This document shows, in pieces, positions 11,008-22,461 of a stretch of DNA of 64,000 nt. Both the position numbers and the translations under genes were made by a program. Source of the DNA: Ochotona curzoniae (lineage: Eukaryota > Chordata > Mammalia > Lagomorpha > Ochotonidae); the NCBI RefSeq assembly GCF_017591425.1, contig NW_024465777.1, positions 3,348,001 to 3,412,000 of the forward strand. The letters are read 5' to 3'. The notes beneath the pieces are model-generated. The model worked only from the letters and a program-made list of their open reading frames with translations. It ran no database searches and had not been told where the DNA came from. Numbering within the stretch: the stretch's first letter is position 1; every line of letters starts with the position of its first letter.

Positions 11008-11325
11008 GGCTGGCATGGAGGTGGAGAAAGTTAAGCCAGAGACTATGACACCAGCGTCCTACATGAGCACTGGTTTGAGTCCAAGCTGCTCTACTTCTGA
11101 CCCACCTCCCAGCTAACGCACACAGAAAGGCAGCCGCAGGTGCCCGGTGCTCGGGCCCCTGTCACACTCATGAAGCTCATGGCTCCTGGCTGCAGCCTAG
11201 CTCAGCCCTGGCCATTGTGGCCATTTGGAGAGTGAACCAGCAAGCAGAAGACCCATTCCTCTCTCCCTTTCTGTAACTCTGCCTTTCAGATAAATATATA
11301 AATCATAAATCTTAAAAAAGAAAAA
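11008..11325 (+). mobile_element. SINE, full length
   Basis: Head 'gctggcatggaggtggagaa', 'gcgtcctacatgagcactgg', 'aagctcatggctcctggctg', 'ccatttggagagtgaaccag', 'tgcctttcagataaatatat' and an A-rich tail. Confidence 0.85.
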
Positions 11326-11629
11326 AGAACCTCATGGCTCTGCACAGTCTCTCCCATGGGACTCACCAGGTGCTCACACAGGCATGTCCAGTGCCAGCCA
11401 ATGAGTCACCTCATATGGCCCAAGGGGTAAAGCAGTGAGTTCCCGGGGCTGCGGGATGCCTTTCACAGGCACAAGGCATGCTTGTCTTTGTGGGTCCCTT
11501 CTTGGTTTACACACACACACATTTTATGATTCAATTGGTATAAAGATGAATAGTGTCTAGGATGAATTCATCATAATTATATTCTTTTAATTTTAAAACA
11601 AAGTGTTTTTTAGGCATCTAAAATATTGT
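11326..11629. other. Unique spacer
   Basis: Contains a short CA run ('tttacacacacacacatttt', about 11506-11525) and an AT-rich second half. Nothing else recognised. Confidence 0.4.
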
Positions 11630-11860
11630 GAGTGTGGCTGGCTTTGTGACAAGCATCCCATATTAGAGGACTGGTTCGTTTCTGATCCAGCTTCCTGTTG
11701 CAGTAGTTGAGAGCCCAAGTAACTGGGTTCCTGACCAAGGTGGAGTTGCTGGCTCTCGGCTTTGGATGCTTCAGATTATTTAGGGAGTGCACCAGTAGTT
11801 GGAAAGTTCTCTCTCTCCCTCTCCCCCTCTTCCTTTGAAATTAATAAATCCTAAATTAGA
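11630..11860 (+). mobile_element. SINE with internal deletions
   Basis: 'gtggctggctttgtgacaag', 'gcatcccatattagaggact', 'ctgatccagcttcctgttgc', then a pyrimidine run and 'gaaattaataaatcctaaat'. About 90 bp shorter than a full copy. Confidence 0.75.
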
Positions 11861-12944
11861 TAAAACATCGTGAGTTCCTGGTGGGTAAAGAACCTGTTGC
11901 AGAGCCCTCTCTTGCTCTCTGCCAGCTCAAACTTGCACCTGCTTGGGCAGTCTCAGCCGGTGTGTTCAGGCTGCCTCTGAAGCCCAGAGAGCCCACCCCC
12001 ACCCCACCCAATCCCCTGCTTCACCCAACCCTCTGCAGAGCAGCTGCGGGAGCATCCTCAGACCACCATCTCCTGACAAACTCCCCTGAATCTTCATCAC
12101 CCCAGGGCCCATACTTGTCCAGGTTACCTGGGGTGCTTGTCACTTCTGTTCCCCAGAAGTAACAAGAATGTCGAGGTCATCCCACGTCAGGAGGCAGGGG
12201 CACCCCTGTAGGCCTGGCGCAAGGCAGGGGAGCAAGCACCACTGTCCCTGCTGTGGGAGCTTCCCTACCAATGGAAAAAGGGAAAACTGCACTTGCCACC
12301 TTCATGGTCATGTCCTGGGCAGTGACGCTGTGACTCGCAGAGCATCACAGAAAGCAGACTTCCCAATCAGAGACATTCAGCTGGTAAAATGCTGAGCTAA
12401 TGTTGAAAACCCTCCCAATATCAAAGTCTGAAACCATTTCTGTTCCAAGTATTGTGGTGAGGGGCATTTGCCCAGCAGGGCTAAATGCTACCACCCTCCC
12501 AGGTTTCGGTGCAGCTCACCTGTCAGGCATGACTGCCAACTCCAACACCAACCCTCAGCAGGAAAATGTGTGAAGGAGCAGGAAGCTGGTAAGCTCCAGG
12601 TGCAAATGCATGTTTTCCAAAATCCCAATTTGGAAGCTCCGATTTGATGATTGGTGACAAACACAGTATGTTCTTTTCCTTGAGGCCACAGGTTGATTTA
12701 GTTTATTTTCAAACACCTGAAGTTGAATACCCCAATTCCTCATTCTTGCACACAGCATAAGCCAATCCACAGACACAACTAGTTCAGCATACTATTCAAA
12801 CAACCACACCGATGTGTCTTCTCATATCAACCATCAGCTTTCCAGAACATTCTGTACTCACCACTGCTTGCTATAACACTAAAGAAATAGCTATTTGAGG
12901 GGATAAGATTCAATGATATTCGGGGTGTTGTTGTTTTTTTCCTA
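11861..12944. other. Unique sequence, nothing recognised
   Basis: GC-rich first half, AT-richer second half. No repeat or exon recognised. Confidence 0.45.
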
Positions 12945-13258
12945 TAAATTCATGTTGCTTATTTGAAAGAATGACACAGAGAGGGAAAGACAGAAACCCA
13001 CATTCTGGTTCACTCCACAAATGGCTACAATGAACTGAGGTTTGGGCTGCACTGAAGCCAAGAGCCATCAGGGAATTCCATCAGGGTTTCGCACATAAGA
13101 GGCAGGAGCACAACACCCGGGTCACCTTCCACTGCTTTCCCAGGGAAAAGGGAGCTGGATAGGAAGCAGAGCAGCCAGGAGTCAAACCCGTGTTCTGGTC
13201 TGGAAAAAGGGTGTACAGGCCACAGCTCAAACTACTGTGCCTGCACAGAGCCTGTCCT
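12945..13258 (-). mobile_element. SINE, diverged, full length
   Basis: Inverted tail and A-rich part 'cataaattcatgttgcttat', 'ttctggttcactccacaaat', 'gggagctggataggaagcag', inverted head ending 'actgtgcctgcacagagcc'. Confidence 0.75.
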
Positions 13259-13954
13259 AGTACTCTTCGGTTTTGTTTCCCCCGATCTTGGCCTCAGAGA
13301 ATAGATGATTCTAACACAATTGGGAGCACAACCATGATTGGGGTTCAGGCACCAGGATGCACCTGCCTGGCTTGTGTACAGTCGTTGTCGATGGCCTCAT
13401 GACAAAAGCAACACATCACACCTTAGCACGATTCTTACTCGATCGGGGACTTCACAGGTCCCGAGCCCCACCAGGCTCTGTGCAGCATTGCAGTCAGCAG
13501 GACCTGAATCTTGGCTGAGAGTGTGAGTGAAGGGAAGAAGGAGAAAAAAAAAAAAGGTTTGAGTGGCTTCTGCTCACAGCTTTCTGCACCATCTGAAAGA
13601 AGATCCCCTACCCTCTATCCACCCCATCCCATCCACCCACCCGTAGCTGGATTTGTCAGCGCCAAACTACTGCTCAGAGGGGGCTGTGTTGGGTCTGACA
13701 GGTTGCCCTGTATAACAGCACTGGTGTGCAATTGTGTCTTTGGAGGGGCTCCATGAGGTTTGCCTGAAAAACACCCTCCCAAAGCCCCTCAGTTCAAGGA
13801 GCTCCTGCTTTCATGATGCTGTAATTACAAAATGAAGAGAGAGGAAGATGTTTTGGTTTTCAGTACACAAGGAAAAGCAGTCATTATCATCCATCTTCAA
13901 ACATTAATGGGATCACTTTTAAATATTTTAAGTCCTTTTTTAAAATAAAAAAAA
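13259..13954. other. Unique sequence
   Basis: Includes a 12-A run at about 13544-13555 and a pyrimidine stretch ('ccctctatccaccccatccc'). No repeat family or gene recognised. Confidence 0.4.
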
Positions 13955-14262
13955 ATGGAACCAGCACTGTGGAATAGTGTAAGCTACCACCTGTAACACC
14001 AGCATCCCATTTGAGCATAGTTCAAATCCCAGTTGCTCCACTTTTGACCCAGCTCCTTGCTAATGCATTGGCAAAACAAGAGAAAATGTCTAAAGTGCTA
14101 GGTCCCTGCCACTCATGTGGGAGACTCGGATAGAATTCCAAGTCCTGGCTTCAACCAGGTCCAGTCCTGGATGTTATTCCTATTTGGAAAGTGAATCAGC
14201 AGATGGAAAATTTCTCTTTCTCTAACTACCTCTCAAATAATAAATTGTTTTTAAAAATTTAC
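13955..14262 (+). mobile_element. SINE, full length
   Basis: 'gaaccagcactgtggaatag', 'agcatcccatttgagcatag', 'gctccttgctaatgcattgg', 'tatttggaaagtgaatcagc', 'ctctcaaataataaattgtt'. Followed directly by a truncated second plus-strand copy. Confidence 0.85.
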
Positions 14263-14275
14263 TCAAATAATAATA

Positions 14276-14470
14276 GAGGTTGGCATTGCAGGTTAAGCGG
14301 CCACATGAGATGCCTGCCTCCTATATCAAGCCTGCAGGTCTGAGCCTGAGTGGTCTGCCTCAGGTCCAGCTTCTTGCTGATGCACCATGGAAGCTGACAG
14401 CCCAAGTACTTGGTTCCCTGCCATCCACCTGGAGACCCAAATGGAGTTCCTAACTTCTGGAGTTTCCGAA
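14276..14470 (+). mobile_element. SINE 5' part, truncated
   Basis: 'gttggcattgcaggttaagc', 'aggtccagcttcttgctgat' and 'tggttccctgccatccacct' are the head and middle of a SINE. The 3' third is missing. The break lies at about 14470, exactly where the minus-strand GC-rich family copy begins, so both are cut at the same point. Confidence 0.7.
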
Positions 14471-15930
14471 GCTCCTCTACCAGATCACTTCCTAGTTGTA
14501 GATCTTGCACACGCCAGTGGATTCTTGGTCTAGACTGATTTGTCCCACCTCCTTCCATGGCAGGTACAGAGGCCTTGACCGACCAGCCCACACCCATTCT
14601 GGCTCTTACCAGTAGGTGCCTAGCCCACCCCCAGACCCAGATCTCACATGGTTTAAAATGGATGCCAGGACCTAGCCTGGCCTATCCTACACTCACTCTG
14701 GCACTTGCGAGAACCAGCGAGTGCTGAGCCTAGCTTAGTCTGGCACACCATAGACCCAATCCACACCCATGCTGAGAGATACTGCAACCATGTGCAGCCC
14801 AGTTCACTACCTCCATTCCAGCTATCGTGCTCACTAGTGGAACCACAGCCCAGCTAGGACATCCCCTTAGCTCTCTAACCAGACCCGCTCCCAGCCACAG
14901 ATCTTGCATGTGCCAGTGGTTGCTCTGACCAAACCAGGTGTAACCCATCAACTAACTTGGCCTTTGCCATTGATGCTGCAGAATAAACTGGCCTGGCCTG
15001 GCCTGTGCCCAGTCCCAACTTTCACTGGTGGGTGCTGCAGTCTAGCCTTGCCCAACCAGCCCCATCCCTGGCTTTCATGCAAACAAGGAGGTGTGATAGC
15101 CTAGTATAGCCCAGCATGGCCCATACCCCATCCTGGCTCCTGTGCATGCCAGTGTGCTATGGTTTGGCCTAGTCCTGCCCAGTCCACCCCCATAGTCCAG
15201 CCCACATTCCACCAACAAGTGAAGCAGCCCTGCCAAGCCTGACCAACACCTGGGGCAACACACATGCTCACCAGTGGGAACTATGACCCATGGGGGAAGT
15301 TCCTTAAGTTCCCCCACCAGACCCCCTCCAAGACCCAAATCTCAAGTGCCAGTGGATGCTAGGCTCTTACCTGGCATAGTCTGCCCCTAAGTTTTAGCCT
15401 TTGTATATGCTGGTAGATATTGTAGCCTGGCCCACTCCACACCCAATTCTTAGAGGCACCTACAGGTACTGCAGCCTGGACCTGCTCAGCCTGTTCCCAA
15501 CCCCAGTACCCACTAGTGCTGTTGAGTTTGATGGTCATGTCTAGCTCAGCCTATCACCACCCCCAAACCTTGAGCAAACCAACTGGTATGACAGTTCCAT
15601 CTGGGTAAGCCCACAAATTCCCCAGAGAATCTGCTCCCAGACCTGGCTGCCTCAGTGTTGGCTATGTCATGGCCCAGCCTGACATGGTGCATGTCCTGCC
15701 CTGACATTCACTGGCAGGTACTGTGGTTGAGCCTGCCAGGCAGACCCCCAGCCCTAGCTTTCATGTGCTCCGGGAGATGGTGGTTGATACCAAAGAAGCC
15801 CTGCTCAGGACTCTCACCTGAAAAGTCCTCTGGTTTCGCTCCTCTAAACCACCCAATCTCAATCCTTTACTTACCTGCAAATACAGTAGCCTGGTCGGTG
15901 GAAGTCTCCCAGAAGTCATTCATGTTCACC
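14471..15930 (-). mobile_element. GC-rich composite repeat, copy E (partial)
   Basis: Read on the minus strand this aligns with copies A, C and D. The reverse complement of about 14830-14920 contains 'aagatctgtggctgggagcg' and a segment ending '...agtgagcac' that parallels copy D at 56655-56745, where 'agatctgtagctgggaacag' is followed by 'ctggtaagcac'. A similar block recurs at about 14500, 14900 and 15345, so the higher-order spacing is about 400-440 bp. The conserved tail and 3' end are absent. The copy is cut at 14471. The upstream edge near 15930 is approximate. Confidence 0.75.
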
Positions 15931-16664
15931 TATCATGTTCTCCCTCAGCAGTTCCCCCTCCTACACATCCCCAGGTCTCCTTCCCTGAACAATCCACAGT
16001 CTCCCACCCCCACAGGCACACAGATTCCCAAGCCTGGTCCTCCAGCAATGTGTTGTGCCACCCTGTGGCCTTGCCCGCCTGCCAGGATCCCATGGCCTGG
16101 AGGACTCAATCTGAGACTTCACATCAGTTTTACCACCTTCATTCATTCAGGGCAATGCCACCTGCCTCTACTTTCATTTTCTGAGTCATAACTGTGAAAC
16201 ATCTTTATTGAGTTTCTCTCTTTGTCATTGTGGACAAAAAAGGAAAAACACTGAATTTTCAGTTGCGCTTGAGAAAAGCCAAAATCACTCTTCACAGTGG
16301 TGTCTCTGTCTCTGGACGATGCAAAATTTGGGCCAGCTGCACCTGTAAGAATGTCATGTTGCTTCTGTAAAAGACCAGTGCAACCTTGGAGAGTTCAAAA
16401 CAGTGCCATTATAGTTCCTTACTCTTGAGGGGGTCCGCCCGCCACCTCTGAGGTCCACTCTCCCTCTGGGGATCCCACTGAGCTTGAGCTCGCTCGTTGT
16501 GAGCAGGGCTGCACACCTCCTGCAGGCTGCAGGGCACAGTCACCGCTGTGCCTTTTCCAACTTTGTGAGGCCACCCCCTTGCCTTGGCTTGTAGCCACCT
16601 CAACAAAGCCAGCAACAGCTAGTGAGTCTATCTCACCCTTCATCCCTCTGGTTCTCGATTTTTG
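15931..16664. other. Unique sequence, nothing recognised
   Basis: Pyrimidine-rich, then AT-richer. I see no repeat family. The upstream limit of copy E may extend a little into this stretch. Confidence 0.4.
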
Positions 16665-16883
16665 CAACCACACCTCTTCCTTGACTATTTTAGATTTTCT
16701 GTGGCAGACCTGCCACCATGATCCAGAATAACCTCCCAGGTCAAAGTCTCTAACCTAACAGTATCTCCAATTTCTCTTTTGCCACGAGAGCTAACATATT
16801 CACAAGCTCCCGGGTGTTGGATGTGGACATCTCTGGGACCCCACGATTCTGCCTAGCACAGCAAATAGCAAATAGTTAGTGGA
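16665..16883 (+). mobile_element. Ancient mammalian interspersed repeat, 3' part
   Basis: 'ccagaataacctcccaggtc', 'ctcttttgccacgagagcta', 'acatattcacaagctcccgg', 'gtggacatctctgggacccc' and 'attctgcctagcaca' match in order the end of a very common old mammal-wide repeat. I recognise the text but not its family name with confidence. It hosts the insertion of copy A. A related end is at 48925. Confidence 0.6.
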
Positions 16884-16897
16884 AGAAAGAACCACGG
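16884..16897. repeat. Target-site duplication, left (copy A)
   Basis: 'agaaagaaccacgg' at 16884-16897 repeats as 'agaaagatccacgg' at 20499-20512, 13 of 14 bases identical, bracketing copy A. Typical length for LINE-1-mediated insertion. Confidence 0.75.
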
Positions 16898-19649
16898 AGA
16901 TGGGGCAGGCATATGAAGCAGAACTCCGCTTCATGGCCAATCTTGGCTAATGGGCAGAGGAAGCAGCCCACCACCAGCTGCTTTTTAAGCAACCAGCACC
17001 ATCTTTATTCCAGTGCACCCATCGGACACTGGGCTTTGCCTGCTGGTCACCCACCAATGAGCTCTGGGGACTTGGGAATGATGAAATATTGCCTAGGAAC
17101 ATCCATGGATATGAACACCATATGTGTAAGTGAGGAATGAATCCTGAGGGATACCTAACAACAGGACCACTGTACTGACTGGTAAGTGAGGGGACTGAGA
17201 CCTAGTGGTATAGAGCGGAGTGACTAGAAGATCTGTATGGGTCAGACTGATTCACCAGCCCACAGGGGAGTCCTGAGAGGGGCTTGTTAGTGCAGAGCAT
17301 CACTGACCACCACACAAAAGCTTTGGCTGGGGGTTTTTCTAGCAGAGCTAGATGCAAGTACCTGATTGAATGTTGGAACAGGGGACAGGACACATCAGGC
17401 AGGGCCATGACACTAACCAGCATGCGAGAGAACCAGGCCCGGGGGTAGATTCTGTGGGGGATAAGTAGGCCCAACCCTGTGGATATACAAGTCCTGCTTA
17501 TTAGCACAAGAGTTGGGGTGGTGACTGGCTGGACTAGGAGTGAACATGGAACCTGCCAACACTCACAAGTACTGGGCCTGACAATAGGCTGGGCAGGTCC
17601 AAGCTGCAGCATCTGCATATGCATCCTAAAACAGGGTGTAGGGCAGGCCAGCCCACAACATCCACCAGCTCATGCAAAGGCAAGATGGAGGGGCAGGCTA
17701 TGCTGGGAAAGGGCTTAGCACCTGCTGGAGCATGTGAGATTTGGGTCTGGAAGTGGGCTGAGTTGGGAATCTGGGAGACTTCCTTCCTGGGCCATAATTC
17801 CTACTGGTGAGCACATGTTTCAGACCTAGGAGTCAGGCAAGCTGGGCAAGTTAGCCCCACCCACTGGCAAGTGCATGGGTTAGTTTTGGAAGGGGGCCGA
17901 CTGGGCAGGGCCGAACAGATCTTAACCCACTGGCAAGTGCAGAGACCAGGTTGGAGCGCAGGTCATGCCAGGCTAGCGTATCACACCTCTTGGTTCACAT
18001 GAGCTAGGGATAGAAGCAGACTGAGTAGGACCAGGTTGCAGCATCTGCCACCGAGAGTTGGGACTAGGAGCTGGTTAGGTCAGGCCAGGCTGCAGCACCC
18101 AAAAGCATAAGGCTAAGATGGATGGGGGCTATGCCAGGTTGTGTTAGAGTAACCACTGGCACATGTGAGGTCTGTGGAGGAGAGCAGGCTTGGTTGGGGA
18201 GCAAAGGGGACACCCTGGCCAGGTTGTGATCCCCATTAGAGAGTGCAAGGGCCAGGGGTGGGGGGCTGCGGTCTGGTCTGGATATAGCTACAGAATCCCT
18301 CGGCACATATGTGGGCTGGCTATGGGATGCGCCAGACTGGGCTAGAATCCAGCACCTATTGGTGCTTGTGAGAACCAGGGTAGGTACAGGACAGGCTAGG
18401 CCAGGTTTCTTTCCCTGCTGAGCCATGTGTGAGCTGTGTCTGGGTATGGATCAGGCTTGGCTGGGTTGTAACACCCAACAACAAGAACAGGGATAGGCGA
18501 AGGCCAGTGAGGAAAGACCACTGCTCCTGCTAGGACAGGAGGCAGACTGAGTAGGGCTGGCGTGCATGAGATCTGGTATTGGGAGAGGTTCTGATGGAGG
18601 AGCTTGGGGAATCCTCTGTCGGGACATGCTCCCTGCAGGTGAGTACAAGAACCAAGACGGGAAGCAACCCAAACCAAGTCAAAATACGGTACCCACCAGC
18701 ATACATTTGGTGCAGGTTCGGGGCAGGCCAGACTGGGTCAGTTCATATTCCCAACTGGCGAATCTGAGTGCCAGAATGGAGTGTGGGTCAGGCCAGGTCA
18801 GGGTACAATATCAGCCAGTCCACATGAGGGCCAGGATTGGGGGCTGGCAGGGCTGGGCTAGGCTGTAGCTCTCACCAGTGTGAGTTGGAATTGGGGTGGG
18901 CATGGCCTAGCCAAACTACAGCACCCACTGGCAAATGCTGAGGTAAGGGGGCTGTGCCAGACTGGGCCACAGCACTCACCCAGCACATGTGAAACACGGG
19001 GGGTGGGGGCATGGCCACAGTGAGGGGGCTGCGAGGGCCCCCCTGCTGGGCCACCACTCTCACTGGTTAGCATGAGAGCTGCAATGGGGACAGATCAGGC
19101 CGGACAGAGCCACATCTGAGAGCCTACATGTGAGCTAGATCAGGAAAAAGCCAGGTTGGGCTGACTGTACCTACTGGCACATGCATAAGTCAGTGTGGGT
19201 GCGGGTTGATTGGGCTTTGCCACAGCATCAGCTAGCAGATGCTGGCACAGGGGCCAAATTCTGTCAGGTGCAGGCATGACTCAGACAGATGGTGGCACCC
19301 CCTGGCACCAGTGTGGACTGGATAGTGGGGCCAATTGGGACAAACTGGGCTTCAATGCCCAACAACATGTAGGCCCAACATGCTGAATGGGATGTGGGAC
19401 AGACAGGAACAGTCTGCTGTACATACTAGCAAGCAGGAACCAGGGCAGGGGTGGGCCTGGTAGGGGTTTTTGTGAGTCACTCCAACTAGACTGCAGCTCC
19501 CGTGGGTTTACACGAAGGCCGAGTATGTGGGGACAGGAACAGGCTGAGCTCTAACACCCATTGGGTTGCATAAAACACAGGGCTGGAGACAGAACTGACC
19601 CAGCAATTGCAATTACCAGTGTGTGCGTAGGCTGATTTGGGTGATAGAC

Positions 19650-20110
19650 TGTGCCGGACCCTACATTGGAAAACACACACAAGAATCAGGTCTGGATGGC
19701 CTCAGATGAGGTTTCTTGGGTGATTCCCTACCAACTGAACTGTTGGACTCAGAACCCTAACCATGGAGAGAATTGCAGGTCCCATGGAATGACTATGGCA
19801 GTGGATGTGTCAGAGCTGGACCTCCTCAGTGGCTCAGATGGAGCAATGGACAGCATATCCAAATGTACACGGAGGATATTGCAGTACATTGGAGCTTGCA
19901 GAGGACACCTGGTACGACGGCAGAGGACGGAGGACAGAACAAATTGATCAACCTCCTCAGCCAATCATTGGCAGTGAAAATCTGGGCAGACGGAGACAAT
20001 AAGGTGGACCAGAGCAGCCAGTGGATTCTGGAGAGACTTCATTGTAATTGGAGTGGTGGGATCACCAGCAATTCAGGACTGTTGAACTATCAAAACCTCT
20101 TAAGAAATTA
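19650..20110 (+). other. Conserved tail module of copy A, with open frame
   Basis: About 460 bp linking the GC-rich array to the L1-like end. An ORF at 19773-20111 (112 codons) crosses it. Its middle part (MYTEDIAVHWSLQRTPGT...) aligns without gaps over about 58 codons with the frame in copy D (HLEDVRVHWGLQRTSGT...). Copy B also aligns gaplessly at DNA level in part. I recognise no protein domain. It may be a once-coding segment or simply conserved repeat sequence. Confidence 0.5.
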
Positions 20111-20129
20111 ATGGTGTTGGTGAATTTCT

Positions 20130-20498
20130 ATTTTTCTTCCTGTTTTTGATTTTGTTTTGTGGCTTTTCAATTAATAGGGATTTGAGGTGACTGTAACAGA
20201 GACTATCATGTCCAGATGTGAGGATGCAGTGCGGTGTGCATCTCTACTTCCAGATCAAAACTGGACTCCCAATGAAACTATTAGCTGTATCTTGACAATA
20301 GGAGGCTGGACTCTGCCATTGTCCATGCCCGCAATGATGAACATGTGACTGTTTATGAAAAGCTATGCTATAGTAATAATGTAAGGGAATTTTGTGGGGG
20401 GCAGGGGATAGGGGACATCCCACGGCCTATGCAACTGTATCCTAGAATGATGATAATAGTTTAAAAAGAAGTTAAAATAATATATATATTTTTTTAAA
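20130..20498 (+). mobile_element. LINE-1-like 3' UTR end of copy A
   Basis: 'cttgacaataggaggctgga' followed by 'cccgcaatgatgaacatg', a G-rich stretch 'tgtggggggcaggggatagg', and 'ctatgcaactgtatcctaga' parallel, in the same order, the LINE-1 3' end at 38440-38660 ('ctggacaataagatgctgga', 'gcttgcaatgaaggaatctc', G-run, 'ctataaaactgtatcacata'). An AT-rich end follows. Confidence 0.75.
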
Positions 20499-20512
20499 AG
20501 AAAGATCCACGG
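20499..20512. repeat. Target-site duplication, right (copy A)
   Basis: 'agaaagatccacgg', pair of the sequence at 16884-16897, one mismatch. Confidence 0.75.
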
Positions 20513-22461
20513 GAAATGACAACAGTGAGAATGTATAGCATTATCCCATCACCCTTCTAGGTGATTCCACCATTATCCCATATTCTTACTGTTTCAGTCT
20601 TTTTAGTATAGTTGACGAGCCATGATGAAATAATACCTATAATGAGGAAATTGCAAAATGCTTCAGGAGACGAGAAAAGTAAGATCAATAAAATCTCATG
20701 GTGTATCTCAGATCAAATGGACATGTGCAGCAGGGCCTATGTGGCAATTACAAGATAAAGAAATATTTTTCTACTTAAAAAAAAAAGAACAATTTCCCTT
20801 TGTTCTTTGGTATGTCTCCAAGGAAAAATAAAAGCTATGAAATAGCAATCCTTGCAAATAGAACTGCTCAAAAAAGAAACTCCTTGGCTTGGCTCAGAGG
20901 TCCTGGCCTAGCTAGCACTGAGGGTGAGGCTGTGCCAAGACAAAGCCCTCGGGTCCTCCCAGATAAGAACAGAAGAGCGGGGGTGTGAGGCTAATACTGG
21001 CTTCTGAGCTTCGAAGTAAAATTTGGTTCAGGAAAGCAAGTGGGACAGGAGGAACAATATAAGTTCAGACAAGGTAACCTGCCACAAGAAACACCCCCAG
21101 ATCATTGAGTTTTTTTACAAAGCAAGCATGTTTCTTCTCTCTCACATCCAGGGTAAATGGTAGCAGCTGTCCAGTACCTCTGCCCTACGTGGGTGACTTG
21201 AGTCTTGGGACTCTGCCGTCCCATAGGAGGTCATTGTTCCTTTTCTGGCCAAGGTTCCAGCTGATGGGAATGCATCCTACTCCTGGAGAAGACCCTGACA
21301 CCTTCTCAAGGCTTAACCCCAAAGAGGCATGCATCACATCAGGCTCTGTCAGCACGAACTTGGTCATGTGACCACAGTCAATGCCGTGGACAGGGAGACT
21401 GGGATTCCAGCCCCAGTTGTGCACTCAGGAGAAGGGGGAAGAACTCTCGGTGCTCAGCAAGCCATCTCCATCCAACAAACCTTTGACCATCCCAGGCAAG
21501 CCCAGTCCAGCTCCCAAAAGAGAAGACATCACTGGACTCCATTACACAGTGGAAGTTCAGAATGAGCCAAAGTTTTGAATCATAATGCTGTAAGGGAGGA
21601 CTGAAGCCAATCCACTTCTAATGGATCCCCTAAGTAATTTGGCCTCGGCCAGGGTCTCTTAATGAGGGTCAGAGGGGTAAAGCTAGGGTCCACAGAGCCC
21701 CATCCTGTAGGAGGCAGCCTAGCGTGGGTATTTACATTGGGCTGCTTGGTGTCAGCTTCCCATAATGGCATCAGACTGTGGCCTGGGAGCTGGCCCTCAG
21801 CAGACACTGAGTGAAGTTGCCTGAATTTATTTTATTCTCACAATAGAAAAAAAGCAGAGTGAGGGAATCCTTTGAAATGCCTTTCACCCAACAGTCAACT
21901 GTGTATCCTTCAGCTCAGTTGAGTTTCAAAAATAAACACGCACCAACCAAACAGCTCAGAGTCTCCCTCCTGCGGCCCCCGCAGCCCCTGCCCTGCCTCA
22001 CACCCCCAGGCCCCTCTCTGGAGTTCAACTACAGATGCTGCCCCGTACTGCTGCAAGGAATCCAGGTCCCATTTTCTCAAAGACTCCAGGCACAACGAGT
22101 GCTCCCAGGCTGTGGACCAGGCTTAGAGAACAGAAGGCCGAGAAGCAAGCGCTGGTGGAGTGTGGCAAAGGAAGCGCTGGCTGAATCCAGTTTACTGCAG
22201 ATTCTTGCTGCAAACTTGAGGGTCTGGCAGCAGCCCAAGGTGTGGCCTGGATGAGAAGTGACATTGGGGGCAGGGAGCCCAACCTTCTAAAATACCTTTT
22301 GGGCAGAGCAGAGGCCAGGTGAAGGATTTTCTGGAGGCTTCCATGACCAAGAATATTAGAGCAGGGAAGAGGAGACTGTTCCTGGCAACTGAGACAGAAA
22401 CTTGGGTCTCAAGGAGGATATTCCAGGGTCTGCTCATTTGTGACTTATAACCAACTTTATC
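20513..22461. other. Unique sequence, nothing recognised
   Basis: Almost 2 kb with no repeat family I recognise apart from short A-runs. ORFs of 60-131 codons occur without domain or consistent frame. Confidence 0.45.

Larger units (their letters stand above)
16898..20498 (+). mobile_element. GC-rich composite retroelement, copy A (3.6 kb)
   Basis: Layout: a 5' part of about 230 bp. Then about 2.5 kb of degenerate GC-rich submonomers of the type 'cagcacccactggcacatgt' plus 'ggccaggctgggctgc', arranged in higher-order blocks of about 400-425 bp (landmark blocks near 17735, 18158 and 18566). Then a conserved tail (about 19650-20110) shared with copies B, C and D. Then about 370 bp homologous to the LINE-1 3' UTR, with an A/T-rich end. 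A 14-bp target-site duplication flanks the whole unit, so it moved as one piece. It encodes no reverse transcriptase and so would depend on LINE-1. An alternative is a 5'-truncated LINE-1 family with an unusual UTR. Confidence 0.75.

Noticed and set aside
14471..20110. Satellite DNA or CRISPR-like array
   Set aside because: Submonomers are too diverged and keep a constant order in dispersed copies, so this is an interspersed element. The DNA is mammalian, so CRISPR is not expected.
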